This document shows, piece after piece, positions 1 to 12,129 of a DNA stretch of 64,000 nt. The notes beneath the pieces were generated by a model that did no database searches, was not told the origin of the DNA, and was given only the letters and a program-made list of their open reading frames with translations. The position numbers were made by a program, and so were the translations under genes. Source of the stretch: Paralvinella palmiformis (Eukaryota > Annelida > Polychaeta > Terebellida > Alvinellidae); the NCBI GenBank assembly GCA_025642065.1, contig JAODUP010000011.1, positions 1,289,001-1,353,000 on the forward strand. The letters run 5' to 3'. Within the stretch, counting starts at the first letter, position 1; every line of letters begins with the position of its first letter.

Positions 1-514
1 CACTCTCACTTTCTCCCTCTATCTTCCCCTCTCCCCCTTTGTATATATCTCACTCACTCACTCACTCACTCACTCACTCACTCACTCACTCACTCAAACG
101 CTCAATCAACTGACTGACTGACTGACTGACTGACTGACTGACTCACTGACTGACTGACTGACTCAAAACTTCCCCTCCCAATCTCTCTCCCCTCTCCCTC
201 TCTCCCCCTCTTTCTACCTCTATCCTTTCCTCATCCCGAGCCCCAATGATTCCACTCCGACTAAGACGAAGCAGATTGTGTGTAATTGAGCAGAAATGGA
301 GCAGATTGTTTGAGATTCGCGGCTGAGAGAGTGGTTTCTCATTGTGGGCTGTTGTTGGATATTTGTGGGTGGGATGGGAGGTGCCCCGGGGGAGGGTAGG
401 TGTGGTGAACAGTACGGTGTCTTGATGGAAGATAACGGCTCGGCTAAATGTAATAGTTGTCGGTTGAGTTTGGCAATATGGATATTATATATACAATATT
501 TCTTTGTTATTTAT

Positions 515-553
<39 letters not shown>

Positions 554-949
554 ATGTGTGCGTGCGTCTATATGTGATAGAGTCCACATTAGCCTGCCCA
601 CAATAGTTATATAACTAATTCGATGTCAATTCCAGCTAAATGTCGCCCTAATTGACAGAGTATTACCGAGTCTGATGTCCATCGCCTCTGTTATACCTGT
701 CTAAATGGCTTACCTGGTCATTAACTAGAGCTCTCTCTCTCTTTCTCTCTCTCTTCACACCCCCTCCCCGTGTGTATGAGTGTGCGCGCGTGTGGATGTA
801 CACTGTCAAATCTCCCTCAACTGTTTGAAATGCTGTCTGTCTATCAGTCAATCAGTCTGCCTGTCTGCCCGCCTATTCGCCCCCCCCCCCCTTTACATCC
901 CGTAATAGTTATATGTAATGATGTCAAGTTATTGTTTCTTATCCATCAG
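1..949. other. AHR intron with tetranucleotide and CT microsatellites
   Basis: Contains (CTCA)n at about 50-97, (TGAC)n at about 109-165 and (CT)n at about 517-550 and 730-755. No exon with the expected upstream PAS-A sequence was found, so this is read as intron. Confidence 0.7.
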
Positions 950-1085
950 TCCGACATCATCCACCAGAGTGCGTTAGAGTTAATACATTCAGAAGACCGT
1001 GAAGAGTTCAAATCTCAACTCAACTGGCGTTCACAGTTAACCCAGGATCAACAGGATCTATCACTACATCAAGTATTGTTGCCAG
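950..1085 (+). CDS. AHR: AHR exon: end of PAS-A
   Basis: The acceptor is ttatccatcag and the exon starts in phase 0 with SDIIHQSALELIHSEDR. This matches the vertebrate AHR stretch SDVIHQSVYELIHTEDR almost residue for residue. It ends LHQVLLP plus one base at CAG|GTTAGC. The preceding exon, expected to end near the PAS-A YLGF region, is not in the first 949 bases. Confidence 0.92.
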
Positions 1086-1154
1086 GTTAGCAAATATATT
1101 AATATATAATCATTTCACATAATACAATGAATTGTTTAGCATAAAAAGAGACTC

Positions 1155-1193
<39 letters not shown>

Positions 1194-3411
1194 TATGCTT
1201 TCAGAAATCTATACACCCATAAAACTATAATTATAATGTTATTATAGATAATCAGCTTCTTCATATTTGGCGAAACAAATTAGGAAGCTCTAATGTTACT
1301 GCGATTAGAGCAATGTTTTGTTGACTTATAAAGAAAAAATATAACCTGTATTAAGATTATTGTTTGATTATTCTAAGAATGTTATATGTTTCATATTAAT
1401 TGAGGAAATAATATTAAAACGACTTATAAATTATCTCGACGAACAAGTGCTAGGTATTAAATCAACAAGCATGTGGCAAATATTTGTTATCAAGATATCT
1501 ATCACAGATTCCTCCAACATCCCCCCCCCCCGAACGGTATCCCTTTCTCCCTGTTTCTCAGAAAGTACAAATAAAGCGGCTCTTTTAGCCTGAGCCAGCA
1601 GTTCTCTACTTTATCAACAGGAGGATGGTCTGTTTATCATTAGAACCAGTGGCTAGCTCTATAAGTTCTGTGTAACGCGAGAGATTTTACAGATGTGATA
1701 CTCTGTGGCCTCTATATAGAAGCCGGCAGCAGAACACATCGACTTTTTTGTAATCCAAGTATCATTAATGATTCGATAGCGCACCTGGGTTAAGCTAACA
1801 ATCCATTAGTGGAGATTCTGGCTTAGAGCTTCACGAATGGTGTACACGTGTATGTCCTATGTCGCATCTGTCATGCGTCCTTAACACCCCCCGCCAACAC
1901 CCGCCCTTCCCGAGCCGGATCGCGGGAGTGTAATGGAACACGGTGCACGTTGGATACATCATAATGAGGGACCTGGTTATTATACAATTATAGTTACGCA
2001 CATTTAATTTGACTGACATCGCGTTAGATGGCATCTTTTAAGATGGCTTATGCACATAGAGATAGTTTGTAGATGATGCGCAGGCGCAACAAAGAAACTT
2101 CGACATTGCGTTTAACATATACACAACCAGCTTCACTTACCAGTAAAAAAAATTTGGTGTGGGCAGCTATATAAATAGTATCATTATCAGAGATTTTTAA
2201 TAATCATTACACCTTTCTGTGATGTATTAAATAAAAAATCCTCATCTACGGATTTGTTTGTTTATTGTCGGATGAATAACGTCAAACATTAAGAATAAAT
2301 TTATTGGAAATAATTATACCGTTTATACAATTTCTAAGATGAGCTTGTTGCATAATTCGCATTTGTAAATGTTCTGCGTTTAACCTTTATTTGGATCAAC
2401 ATTCTTACATGATCAGTAAAGAGAATTGAGGAAGTAATGACAGTAATTCATAATCTGTATTTTAAGTTACCTTCTCCTGTACGACACATAGCCACGTGAT
2501 CGTACCGGGTGTTCGATTCAGACAGAGAGTTGCATCCCTACCATCTGCATGTACTCATTTGGTACCCGCGACTCGTACGAGTACACGACTCCTCTATACA
2601 GATGGACGAACCGGGGGGTATCTCCTTAATAATGGTCCCGAGTGGCGTGAATGGTCACAGAACGTACCCCCAGCCCCGAGAGGCTCGTACCCGCCTGTGG
2701 ACCTTCAGCCTCAAGTACGGGACTACCCGCTGTGAACTGTTGTTCGCTCGATGACTCTTGTTTCGCAACGATCCTGGCGTGAAAACGAGGCAAGAAAAAT
2801 GGCGTCCGTTATGGCGTCTTTCACGTCCCCGCGCCGCGCTGTCCGCGCGAGGAGGTGTGGCCTCGCCGCCTCTCAAGGGTACTCGCAGGCGGCGACATCC
2901 ACTCAATTACGCATGCATTATTTAAAGGCAATATACGAGTAATTAAAACCGGGAGACCGCCCGTCCAACTCACCAAATAATTGTTCCGCCATAATTCATC
3001 TGTGCGGGAGCTCTTCTCGGCTCTCTTTGGGTGGTTAGTTTGTTGGCCGAACATGGCCGAGGACAGGGCGCATGTTGGTGGTCAGTTTATTGGTGAGTAA
3101 GCTGGGTCGGCTGTAAACATAGTCAAGAAACTGGTAGTGCCAAAGAGCAAACGGCCATGGCAACTGACTTGGTTAATATTTGATGTCATTTTGGGATGAT
3201 GGTGATGACGATGGTGGTGATGATGATGATGATGATTACATTAGCAATCGAGAAACGATGACGGGTGTTCTGGCTCTCGCGCGCCCGTGTATGATTGTGT
3301 GTGCGTGCGTGTGTGAAGACAGCCCAATATGACATTGAATGGTTCTGGGATTTGAAGAAGTAGTAGTTAATTTGGTGCTTTGTATAAATGGATCTTGTTT
3401 ATAAACATAGA

Positions 3412-3495
<84 letters not shown>

Positions 3496-3941
3496 GAACA
3501 TCTTTATTTTCTTATTTATACATGTATAATCATCTCTAGATTCCATAACACCCCCTCATCCCGTTGTACAAACACCCACACATATATAAACACAAAGCTC
3601 GGTGTAGCAGTTGTTCTCCAATACTAACATTTAGCTGTCTGGGTGGCTGGCCCACAACATGTTGTAGGAGAAACACATGTTACTATTTGGCGGTTTCCAT
3701 CATTAGTGAAGTAATGGTGTGAGCTGGCCAGGGGACAGTCTGTGCCATCATTTAGCCATCATTATATCTCTGTTAGTGGTCAGGTAATTACAGGTAGCTA
3801 ACGCTCGACACCGGGACAGACATATTACGGTGTAAATTGATCAAATTGCCATGTCAGGTGCGACGCCATTGTAACACGCCCATCGGAACATTTAACTTAA
3901 ATATACCCAAACTACAGCATCGGCTACTGTCACTCTCATAA

Positions 3942-3996
<55 letters not shown>

Positions 3997-5397
3997 TTGA
4001 AACTGGTTGAAACATATCAAATAGTTGTTGTGTAGTACCATTGAATAAATAACGTTCAAACGTATGTCATGGATACAAAGATAAACAGTAAACAAAATTC
4101 ATAAGATATAAATATTTAAAGCACATTATGATGTTTACACATGCAGTTAGTTACAAGCAAATGAAAAGTTGTATAGTGATAATGAACAAATAAATTGTTT
4201 CAAAAAATGTTGCGCTTACAAAAAAAGCAAGTGAAACACATTCGGCATTAACAGATAATGTACTTTCAGACTGTTGTTTATAAAAAAAACATGTAATTTA
4301 ATATGTGTCAATGTTGACATATGATTACAAACACCATGAGTTATTTCAATGGATCTAATTAACGACAAGTATAAAAAAAAAAATCTGTCAATTGCAGTAG
4401 TTACAAAACATCATATACACGCTCGGTGTAGCAGTTGTATTATATATATTATTGTCATGGTTACAAAAATGGTTAAAACAATTGGGATATTAATAGTAAA
4501 AACCCGCCCATATTGTTGTCATGGTTACCTAATTATGAATGGATATTTTACAATGCTAATTAGTTGTTTTTCAATTTGTTTTGCTTTCAGAAAACAGTGG
4601 CTACCTACAGCGATGTTTTACTGTCAGATTTCGTTGTTTGTTGGACAACACATCAGGCTTTATCGTAAGTTGTTTGGGTTTGTATGTTTGTATGAGTGTG
4701 TGCGTGTGTGTGTTATGCAGTCTGTGGTATACAGTCTCCTTTTCTTGGATAGAGTATCTGTATTATAAGCAGTATGAGCCTTCCATAGTCTTTCTCTTTA
4801 TAATATATATTTCTCTCCCCGCAACCTGCGTCCAGTCTTTGTATTGTTTACAGACTTTGTCATTGTACAATCTGTCTCTTGTATATATAATTCATAACTT
4901 ACATGCTGTCCTTGTCTTCTTTACAGTCATAGTCTTGTGCATACTCTGTCTTTTGTAGACAGATTCCATAAGTTGTATACAGTCCTTGTCTTGTATAGTT
5001 TTTTTAAAGTATAGATAATTTCTTGTAGACAGACGCTGTAACTTGTATATTATTTGTATGCGTCTATACGTTGTTTACAGTTTGTATAGTGTAATAAGTC
5101 CCTAAAATAATTTATTGACATGTTATTCGTTGACATACTAATATTTAGAAATGTACTTCACTAATGCACTATTATATAACATGAGATATAATCTAGCCGC
5201 GGGCTATTGTTATTGTTGCTGTTAGTTATTGTTATCGCGCTAATTGATTAATTTCGACAAATAATGGATTATGTGAATAATGAAACGATATCATAGAAAA
5301 TAATTAATTTAGAATAAACAAAAATCTCTTGTTATGAATTGACTTCAGAGGGGTACCCTTTTGAACTGCGTATCGATTGGAACGGCCGTACCCCGGT

Positions 5398-5450
<53 letters not shown>

Positions 5451-7746
5451 CGTACACACCCGGATAGACGGAGGGTATGTGCGGGGGGTTGGATTGAAGG
5501 TGAAACATGCCGTAATTTGATATAACGTGATAATCAGATAATTATTGTGATAATTCCAACTTTTCGCCGTGGTAATGACGGAATTTGTAGAGATTATCAC
5601 TGTTTATCATCGCCATCGAGAGCTGTGTCTTGGTTTTTAACCCCTCCCCCCATCTACTACTGTCATGATGTCATAACCCCCATGATAACCATCTTCCAGA
5701 TATCCACACTCGTTATCATCCAAGATCTCTCCCGAGCGCCCCCTCACGTGATCCGAACATTTTCACGTAAGGGATATGCCAAAATGGTGATTAGATCGTA
5801 ACACACAAGTTTACGTGTCCCGGAAGACCCCCCCCCCCTCTACAGCCAGGAACCGGTCGTCCCTGTTTCCACTCATTAGCACCGGAAGTGACGTGGCCAG
5901 TTTTTCCCCTTCAGATTATCGGCTAGTATTAATTTTAGTCAGGATCTAAACACTCCCGTCTAAATTTCGGAATCAAGATAATCCGGACGGGGGATGAGTT
6001 ATGATATTATGCCGAGGACTCCGAGAAGTCGACCGGAGAATTTGATCTGGATAACTTCCGACGTCTGGATAGTTAGCGAGGAGCAGACTACAGAGCGAGA
6101 TCTAGTTAGTCTCATTTGCTCTCCCCGATCCGCGATTGTGTGGCGCCGAGATGCTGCCAGACGGGGGTCACGTAGTCAAGGTCACCGTTTCGGCTTCGAA
6201 TTAGCGGGATCTTTGATCTGTGATCTGGTGTTTTGATCACGTGGACGCTCTCTCCTGACTAGCAGCCGTTAGGATGAGAGACATCAAGGTAGACGATGGC
6301 GCTAGTGTGCGCGTCTCGTCTTGTTATTGTGGTCAGTTCAGGTGAACAAATTACCCCCTTTCACCGACGGAGGGCGTACCTGATGTCTGGCCGTCGGAAC
6401 CAGTGTCTCTTGTCATTTACCGTCGTCGAATAGCGACGGTAAAGGTGACGCCGGGTGCCCGTCTGGCGTCGAATACTTGTGACGCCGGATCTGAAGGCCT
6501 CATGTCGGTACTGTGACAACTGTCATCACGGTGTCAAAGTGACATTATGTTCTAGTCCGAAGTTACATGGTCTCCGTCTTGTGACATACAGAAAACGTTT
6601 GGAGAGATAATGTGACCTGTCTAAACTTCAGACTGTCGCCTGGCAGATACGATTCTAGGCCTCGTATTTCTTGTCCTAACTTCTGGGATTTTGTAAACAG
6701 CTTGATTTGTCTGAACACAGAGAGAGAGAGAGAGAGAGAGAATCTTTGTATTTTGTAGATCCATAGACACCGGCAAACACATAAACATGAAAGGTGTAGA
6801 TACAAAATATTTGTATTCCAATGGCCGAATATTTGATTGCCAAGAAAGAAATGAAGTTGACATGACAAATATTATTTACAATGTCCTGATTTATTATGAC
6901 AAATACTAATAATCGTCTTCATTATATATATTCATGTTGCAGACATTAGAGATTTCTGGTCGTATTAAGCTGCTCCACAGTCAAAATATAAAGAATAATG
7001 ATGAACCACCATTGGCATTATTTGCCATTTGTTGTCCTTTTGGTCCGCTGCCATTACTTGATGTACCGCCGCGAGATTATACGTTTAAGACAAAACACAA
7101 AATGGACATGTCTCCCATATCTATGGACCCTAGGTGAGATGATTAGGTTTATTGTTTGGATATTTTCTGTTGTCTAAAATTTAAATATAAAGGTCTTCAT
7201 GGAATAATTGCGTTTTCTGTGAATTTTATTTTCAAGAAATTAGAAATTAGCTGGTGTGATAATGCATGCATGAATTGGTGAATATATGTTTCAAAAACCT
7301 GATCCTACGTTACAGAATAAAATCAGTTACGTTTGAGGCTCATGTAGATTTTTGTCCAGTATCTCGTTATTAAAAAAATTAGAGATACTCGTCTAATAAA
7401 TATTATATATCTTGTCGAAAATTAAACCAGCAAGAGCAGCAAATCCACAAGAAACTAACATTGGCATTTAATTAACGTATTTTGGGAAAAAAAAATTGTG
7501 GTTTGCATGTGAAATACTTTTGATTGTGAGCTAAATTATTTGTAGATATTTGATGACATGCTGTTGTTTGTTTGTGGTTTTCTCAGAGGTAAAGTGTTGT
7601 TTGGATATTCTGATAGAGAGTTATTAGACAAAGGAGGCTATGATCTCATCCATCCAGATGACATGACGTATTATGCTGCTGCTCATCAAGAATGTTAGTA
7701 TATCTTTGTTAGTGATAGCTAATTACTGGTGACTTTAATAATAACT

Positions 7747-7789
<43 letters not shown>

Positions 7790-10700
7790 ACTCTTTTTTA
7801 TCAGTGATAAAAACAGGGAGTTCCGGTTTGATTGCCTATCGATTGATGACAAAAGATTTCCGTTGGATTTGGCTACAAACGAGTTCTAAAGTAATCTACA
7901 AAAACAGTAAACCTGATTTTGTTATCTGTACTCACAGACATCTGACGTAAGTATATATAATAGTACATAAGATAAATATTCTATTACAGAGATACATAAG
8001 GGGGAAATTAACATAGACAGGAATATCTGTCTTTACTCTGTAACGCATATCAATACACTATCAATATATATAACCACATATATACGTTTTAAGGTAACAG
8101 TAGTGCGGTTGGTCACAGACCTCTGGCACTGTGTTCAAATCTAGACTGAGTGACGTCTCTAGTGTGTTTTATCTTTCACTTCGTTTCCTTACTTTAGGAG
8201 GTTGCTTGGTCTATTTACCTTGTAATGTACACAAAGCTGGCCGTAAAATAGCATCAATTATATATATATATATATATATATGTGTATGTGTGTGTGTGTG
8301 TATTCGCTATTTGTGTGTTTTGTCTTGTTATCAAATACACGTTTTCACGCCCTGTTTCAGTGAAGACGAAGGCAAGGATCTGGTCGGCAAACGAGGCTCC
8401 GAGTTCAAACTTCCTTATCCCATCATAGACGCCGACCCATCGGGCTTAGGAGCGGCGCTAGAGGAGGAGGAGTACACGAAGAGTAAATCACCGAAGTGTA
8501 AAAAGTCGAAGAACCAGCTTCGCGACTACCTACAGGCTGGACGTAAACGTAAGACGCCTTACAGAGAGGTGTACAACGGTATTAACGGCTATTCGCCATA
8601 CCCGAGCCTCAACGGCTATCCGACCTGTCAGCCTAATGGCACAGACATGAAGACCGAATTTATGTACCCGTACGGTAGTCAGAACTTCACCTTCGACGCC
8701 GATCTCTACAGATCCAGCTACCCGACACTGGCTAGTACCATGTACCCGGCCACGGACGGCTTTAGGCTCGACGCCGATAAACACAACTACACAGCAGCCG
8801 GGTACTACCTGGAGCCGAGACAGTACCAACATACGCTACAGTACCACGGTAATGGTTACTCGGACTTCGTCGCCCAGACGGCCAAGTATGGCTACGACAT
8901 GACTAAATACGGTTACGACGCCGCCGTCGGGGGATACAGCCTCGATCTGACCAAACGCGGCCATTACGACGACGAACTGACCCGGTACGAGGCCGATCTA
9001 AGGAAGTACTCGGATTACGCCGGCGAGAAGTTCGCTCGTGTCAACGGCACGTTCGGCGACGCTTTCCGGACGGGGACCTTCTACGGGTCGAACTCGCTGC
9101 TGAACAACGACGGCCTCCTGGCAGCCTGCAGTACGACGTCACACGAAGCCAACTCACCCTGCTCGCAGTATCGAGCCGACCTGGACCGGTACAGCCAGAA
9201 TTCGCTCCCCAAAGTGGTGGGCACCACGTCGGTGATAATGGACTGCAAACAGCAGCAACAGCAGCAACAACAACAGCTGACTAATGGTCACACGTCAGTG
9301 ATCAGGAACGCTAGTCCTCGCGCCAGTAAGTCTCCTAGTCTGGAGCCGAGTACCGAGGGATCGGTGTACAGTGGTACTCACCAGACCAACGGCATACTGC
9401 CATCTTGTGCCAGCTCGTCGTGGCATTGTCCGAATCAGAGTACGTTAACCAAATCGACATCGGTTGGTTCGCTCGACGCAGGACATTCATCATCGTCGTT
9501 GACCCACGACCCATCGACGTCGGCGACGAACCTCGGCTCTCGGATCATCAGTCCCCTCACCGCCGGATGTACGACCATTAAGTCGCTGGACGGCAGCACC
9601 GCCGGTAACACGGATCTGCTGGCGGCCGAGAACAGCGCTAGTCCTGCCATGGCCGCCACCGCTACGTCAGTCATACAACAACCTCTACGGAATAGGTGTG
9701 TGTGTGTGTGTACGCGCGCGCGCTTTATCAATTCTAATAGCGACACAGTGGGCCAGTATTAAATTGTGTGTGTATCGGATCATTTTCGAAATGAACTCTA
9801 GATTTGAATATATATACATATGTTACACAGACCACAAAAAATTAAGATAACAGTAACAGACCTTTTAGAATCTTATTTTAATCCAATGCTACAGCAGCGC
9901 CGTTTCACGTAGTCACCGACCCATGATATTATGAGCCAAGCAATAATTCCTTGGCTGTTTAAAGCCCTGATCTGTAGTATCTATCATATGGAGGTAGAAC
10001 ATATTTCTGCAGACATGTGTGTTCAGCTCATATGCAGTTTAAGTGTTGATGTCACAAATGTTATTTTGAATCATGGAAAAGTTGGTTCATGATGCAGCAA
10101 TATTTATGAATTTGTGTGTACTTCCTAATTGCATGACCACCTATGCTTCAGTTAGTGAATGTTCTATGCCCTGTTCTGTTATCTATTTGTCTGTAATGTG
10201 CCCTTTTCCAATACAAAATTAAAATTAAAAAAAAAAACAGAAATACGACCAATGGATGCTTTGATGGCACCATAGTTATAACGTGGCTCTATAAACCACC
10301 AGCCATGGGTTCCAATCTTAGCGTTAGCTGTATTTGTGGGATGTTTCCCTAGCCAGTTGTCCATCTACAATATATCCTCTCTGTGACCAGTACCTAGCCC
10401 AAGCAAATAATTCATTCACCCACCCACTCACTCACTCACACAGACACATTCTCTCCTTTACCTCCCCCCTCTGCTAACAAGTTATCAAACTATAAAGGCA
10501 ATGGCTTCAACCCAAATTTTATAATAATATTTAGTCTCTCTCTCTGTCTCAGTGTGTGTGTTAGTAACAATATTATATATGGCTCTATTCAAATTACTAT
10601 GTGATTTCTAAGAGAGATACTCTCTGTAATAGAACCACACTCATTAAAAGCAAAAATATCTAGAAAAATCTACATTATGATATTTTCTGTCTAAGAATAA

Positions 10701-11927
10701 ATAGCAAACAAGTCTATAGTCACATTAGATATCATAAAAATGCTGTATCCTTTATTAAGCCAATTAATAAATTTTCCAAATAATTATAAATGACTTTGAT
10801 GAGCCAATTTGGAATATAATTAAACTTACAGCTAAGCCCTCACTCAGTATTTAAGGTTTCTGCGATCAGCACCAAAATCTGGATTTAACATCTTCTTAAC
10901 ATTGATCACCTGCAGGTCATGTGAGAAACAAGGAGCAGCGGCCTCTGGTGGGCTTAACAGCAGCAGCAGCAACAGTGGCAGTGGAGGCGGTGGTGCCATC
11001 GCTGTGCCCGTGGTAAAGTCTTCTTCTTGGTTGCATCACCTTCCAACTGCTGCTTCTTATAACTGGCACCTCTCCTCTGATTCCTATAATTCTCACCAGG
11101 GGGTGTTACATCCCTCTGCCACCGATAGTTATTCGACCACTCACCCTATAGCTGCCCACACCAGAACTATTGTAGAAGCACCGAAGGTTGGTAAGCATCA
11201 CTTTGGCTTGGTTTGTATTGATAAATAGTCTATAAGGATTAGTACAATGACACTTATGCACTCATGTGTGTGTGTGTGAGTGAGTGAGGGTGTGTGTGTG
11301 TCAGAGAGAGTGAGAGAACTTGTAAACACCCAAATAAATCATGATGGAAGTGAAGGTTAATTGAGGATAGCAATTTTTTTATATCAAAATATGTAATGTC
11401 CTCTTTCAACGTACATATTCTTTTTGTGAGAGGGTCAGATATGAGATTAGATTCATTACAATTTATTTATAAAATCCAAGATCCGTTTAAAAATTGTCAA
11501 AATACACAGTTTCATGTTGCCTATCAGCTTTATATTAATAATAATTATATTTTCTGCCTGATATGGTATAGTTTAATGGATTTTTTCATAGCTCCCCTTG
11601 AATAAATAATTAATTATATTCAGAAAATAGGACCAGTTAATTTGAATTTAGTTTGTGTGTGTGTGTGCATGTATATATGTCTGTGTGTATGTGCACTTTC
11701 ACTCTATAGGGCTAGCTGACTACAGCACCTCAATGTGGTATAGAAGTAGTGCATTAGCCATGTGTTTACAATGTCCCTAATATTACCAGCTGCACATCTA
11801 TATAGAATGCTGTTAGCTAAAATTCACCATCTACATCAAGACAATTACCATGTTAATTATCCATAATAATGCCTAATATTATACTGACATTTTTCCCTTT
11901 CCAGTTTGCTTCAATGAGAGTTGGTGA
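950..11927 (+). CDS. AHR: Aryl hydrocarbon receptor (AHR), 3' partial gene, 8 exons
   Basis: AHR is a bHLH-PAS transcription factor that is held in the cytosol by chaperones, enters the nucleus on activation, pairs with ARNT and binds xenobiotic response elements. Eight exons are visible: 950-1085, 4591-4664, 6943-7133, 7587-7693, 7805-7946, 8361-9695, 10916-11190 and 11905-11927. All have GT/AG borders and their phases agree throughout. Together they give 2283 nt, or 760 codons plus stop. The order is end of PAS-A (SDIIHQSALELIHSEDR), PAS-A/PAS-B linker, PAS-B (TKHKMDMSP, LIKTGSSG, YKNSKPDFVICTH), the conserved LTEDEG after PAS-B, then a Tyr-, Ser- and Gln-rich C-terminal region. The bHLH and first half of PAS-A must lie left of position 1. 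The family is recognised from recalled vertebrate AHR motifs. The C-terminal end is the least certain part. Confidence 0.93.
2480..3060. promoter_or_regulatory. GC/CpG-rich intronic block with XRE-like and E-box motifs
   Basis: This block is clearly more GC- and CpG-rich than the AT-rich intron around it. It contains CACGTG at 2493-2498 and TGGCGTG at 2643-2649 and 2775-2781. The last two match the TNGCGTG core bound by AHR/ARNT. Enhancer or alternative-promoter function is inference; 7-mers also occur by chance. Confidence 0.35.
3414..3493. repeat. (CA)n microsatellite
   Basis: About 40 uninterrupted CA units inside the first AHR intron of the window. Confidence 0.97.
4591..4664 (+). CDS. 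AHR: AHR exon: PAS-A/PAS-B linker
   Basis: The acceptor is ttgctttcag. The split codon G|AA gives Glu, so the join reads LLPEENSGYLQRCF. It continues with VRFRCLLDNTSGFI, the equivalent of vertebrate CRLRCLLDNSSGFL. The exon ends in phase 0 at ATC|GTAAGT. Confidence 0.93.
4665..6942. other. AHR intron with degenerate repeat and GC-rich block
   Basis: About 4725-5095 is a degenerate repeat of phrases like tatacagtccttgtcttgta. A (CA)n lies at 5400-5448, an AG repeat at about 6719-6740, and a GC/CpG-rich segment at about 5700-6560. No exon was recognised. Confidence 0.65.
6943..7133 (+). CDS. AHR: AHR exon: start of PAS-B
   Basis: The acceptor is atgttgcag. The exon encodes LEISGRIKLLHSQN, PPLALFAICCPFGPLP and FKTKHKMDMSPISMDP, which correspond to the vertebrate FQGRLKYLHGQ, LALFAIATPLQP and FRTKHKLDFTPIGCD segments. 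It ends with two bases of a split Arg codon at AG|GTGAGA. Confidence 0.94.
7587..7693 (+). CDS. AHR: AHR exon: PAS-B middle
   Basis: The acceptor is gttttctcag. The single base A completes Arg, followed by GKVLFGYSDRELLDKGGYD and LIHPDDMTYYAAAHQE. It ends in phase 1 at AAT|GTTAGT. It corresponds to vertebrate GRIVLGYTEAEL to the AESHIRM region, one residue shorter before GY. Confidence 0.92.
7805..7946 (+). CDS. AHR: AHR exon: PAS-B end / PAC
   Basis: The acceptor ttttttatcag follows a CA/TA microsatellite only about 15 bp upstream. TTG (Leu) is split across the join, then IKTGSSGLIAYRLMTKDFRW, IWLQTSSKVIYKN and SKPDFVICTHRHL. It ends at GAC|GTAAGT with Thr split. Confidence 0.94.
8361..9695 (+). 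CDS. AHR: AHR large exon: transactivation region
   Basis: A 445-codon exon after the acceptor cctgtttcag. It begins EDEGKDLVGKRGSEFKLPYP, which continues the conserved LTDEEG end of vertebrate AHR PAS-B. It then has an acidic/basic patch (EEEEYTKSKSPKCKKSK), a long Tyr- and Asp-rich region (for example MTKYGYD and ADLRKYSDY), a run of nine Gln after CK near residue 295 of the exon, and a Ser/Thr-rich tail. Transactivation is inferred from position and composition, not from a named fold. It ends AG|GTGTGT directly against a GT repeat, so the donor could be affected by repeat length. Confidence 0.92.
9696..10915. other. AHR intron
   Basis: Unique AT-rich sequence with a GT run at the donor, a short ACTC repeat near 10,420 and a short TCTC repeat near 10,535. 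No further feature seen. Confidence 0.65.
10916..11190 (+). CDS. AHR: AHR exon: Ser/Gly-rich C-terminal region
   Basis: The acceptor is cacctgcag. A split Arg codon is followed by SCEKQGAAASGGL, Ser- and Gly-rich runs, then SSSWLHHLPTAASYNWH and ending TIVEAPKV. The phase fits both neighbours. The preferred donor is TTG|GTAAGC after 11,190. A weaker donor at AAG|GTTGGT after 11,186 would change the reading frame of the last exon. Confidence 0.78.
11191..11904. other. AHR last intron
   Basis: AT-rich sequence with a GT/GA-rich patch near 11,265-11,315. No coding sequence recognised. Confidence 0.6.
11905..11927 (+). CDS. AHR: AHR putative terminal exon
   Basis: The acceptor ttttcccttt-ccag is strong. 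Joined to the 11,190 donor it adds VCFNESW and a stop after 23 nt. Joined to the weaker 11,186 donor it is read from the first base as FASMRVGDKEEMLASHHH and stops at 12,013-12,015. Both are open; the choice rests only on donor quality. Confidence 0.5.
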
Positions 11928-12069
11928 CAAGGAGGAAATGCTTGCTTCTCATCACCATGGTAACCCGCTTCTCTCATTCTCACAAGTGACGCACACATTA
12001 CTCAGCACAAACTGAAGCTACTTTCTTACTGATGGAAGACAGTAATGGACAAAACAATAGATTATTAAC

Positions 12070-12129
<60 letters not shown>

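Larger units (their letters stand above)
1086..4590. other. AHR intron with GC-rich block and microsatellites
   Basis: Intron of 3.5 kb. It holds TA repeats near 1162-1190 and 3945-3994, a roughly 80-bp (CA)n at 3414-3493, and a GC/CpG-rich block at about 2480-3060. No coding exon was recognised. The 18-mer GCTCGGTGTAGCAGTTGT occurs twice, near 3597 and 4420. Confidence 0.7.
7134..8360. other. Short AHR introns
   Basis: Introns 7134-7586, 7694-7804 and 7947-8360. They carry CA/TA repeats at 7747-7788 and TA/TG at about 8258-8300. Nothing else was recognised. Confidence 0.75.

Noticed and set aside
3236..3627. Long CA/TG and TA open frames as proteins (also near 41,600, 43,600-44,180 and 48,000)
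   Set aside because: They are translations of microsatellites (Thr-His, Cys-Val or Ile-Tyr repeats).
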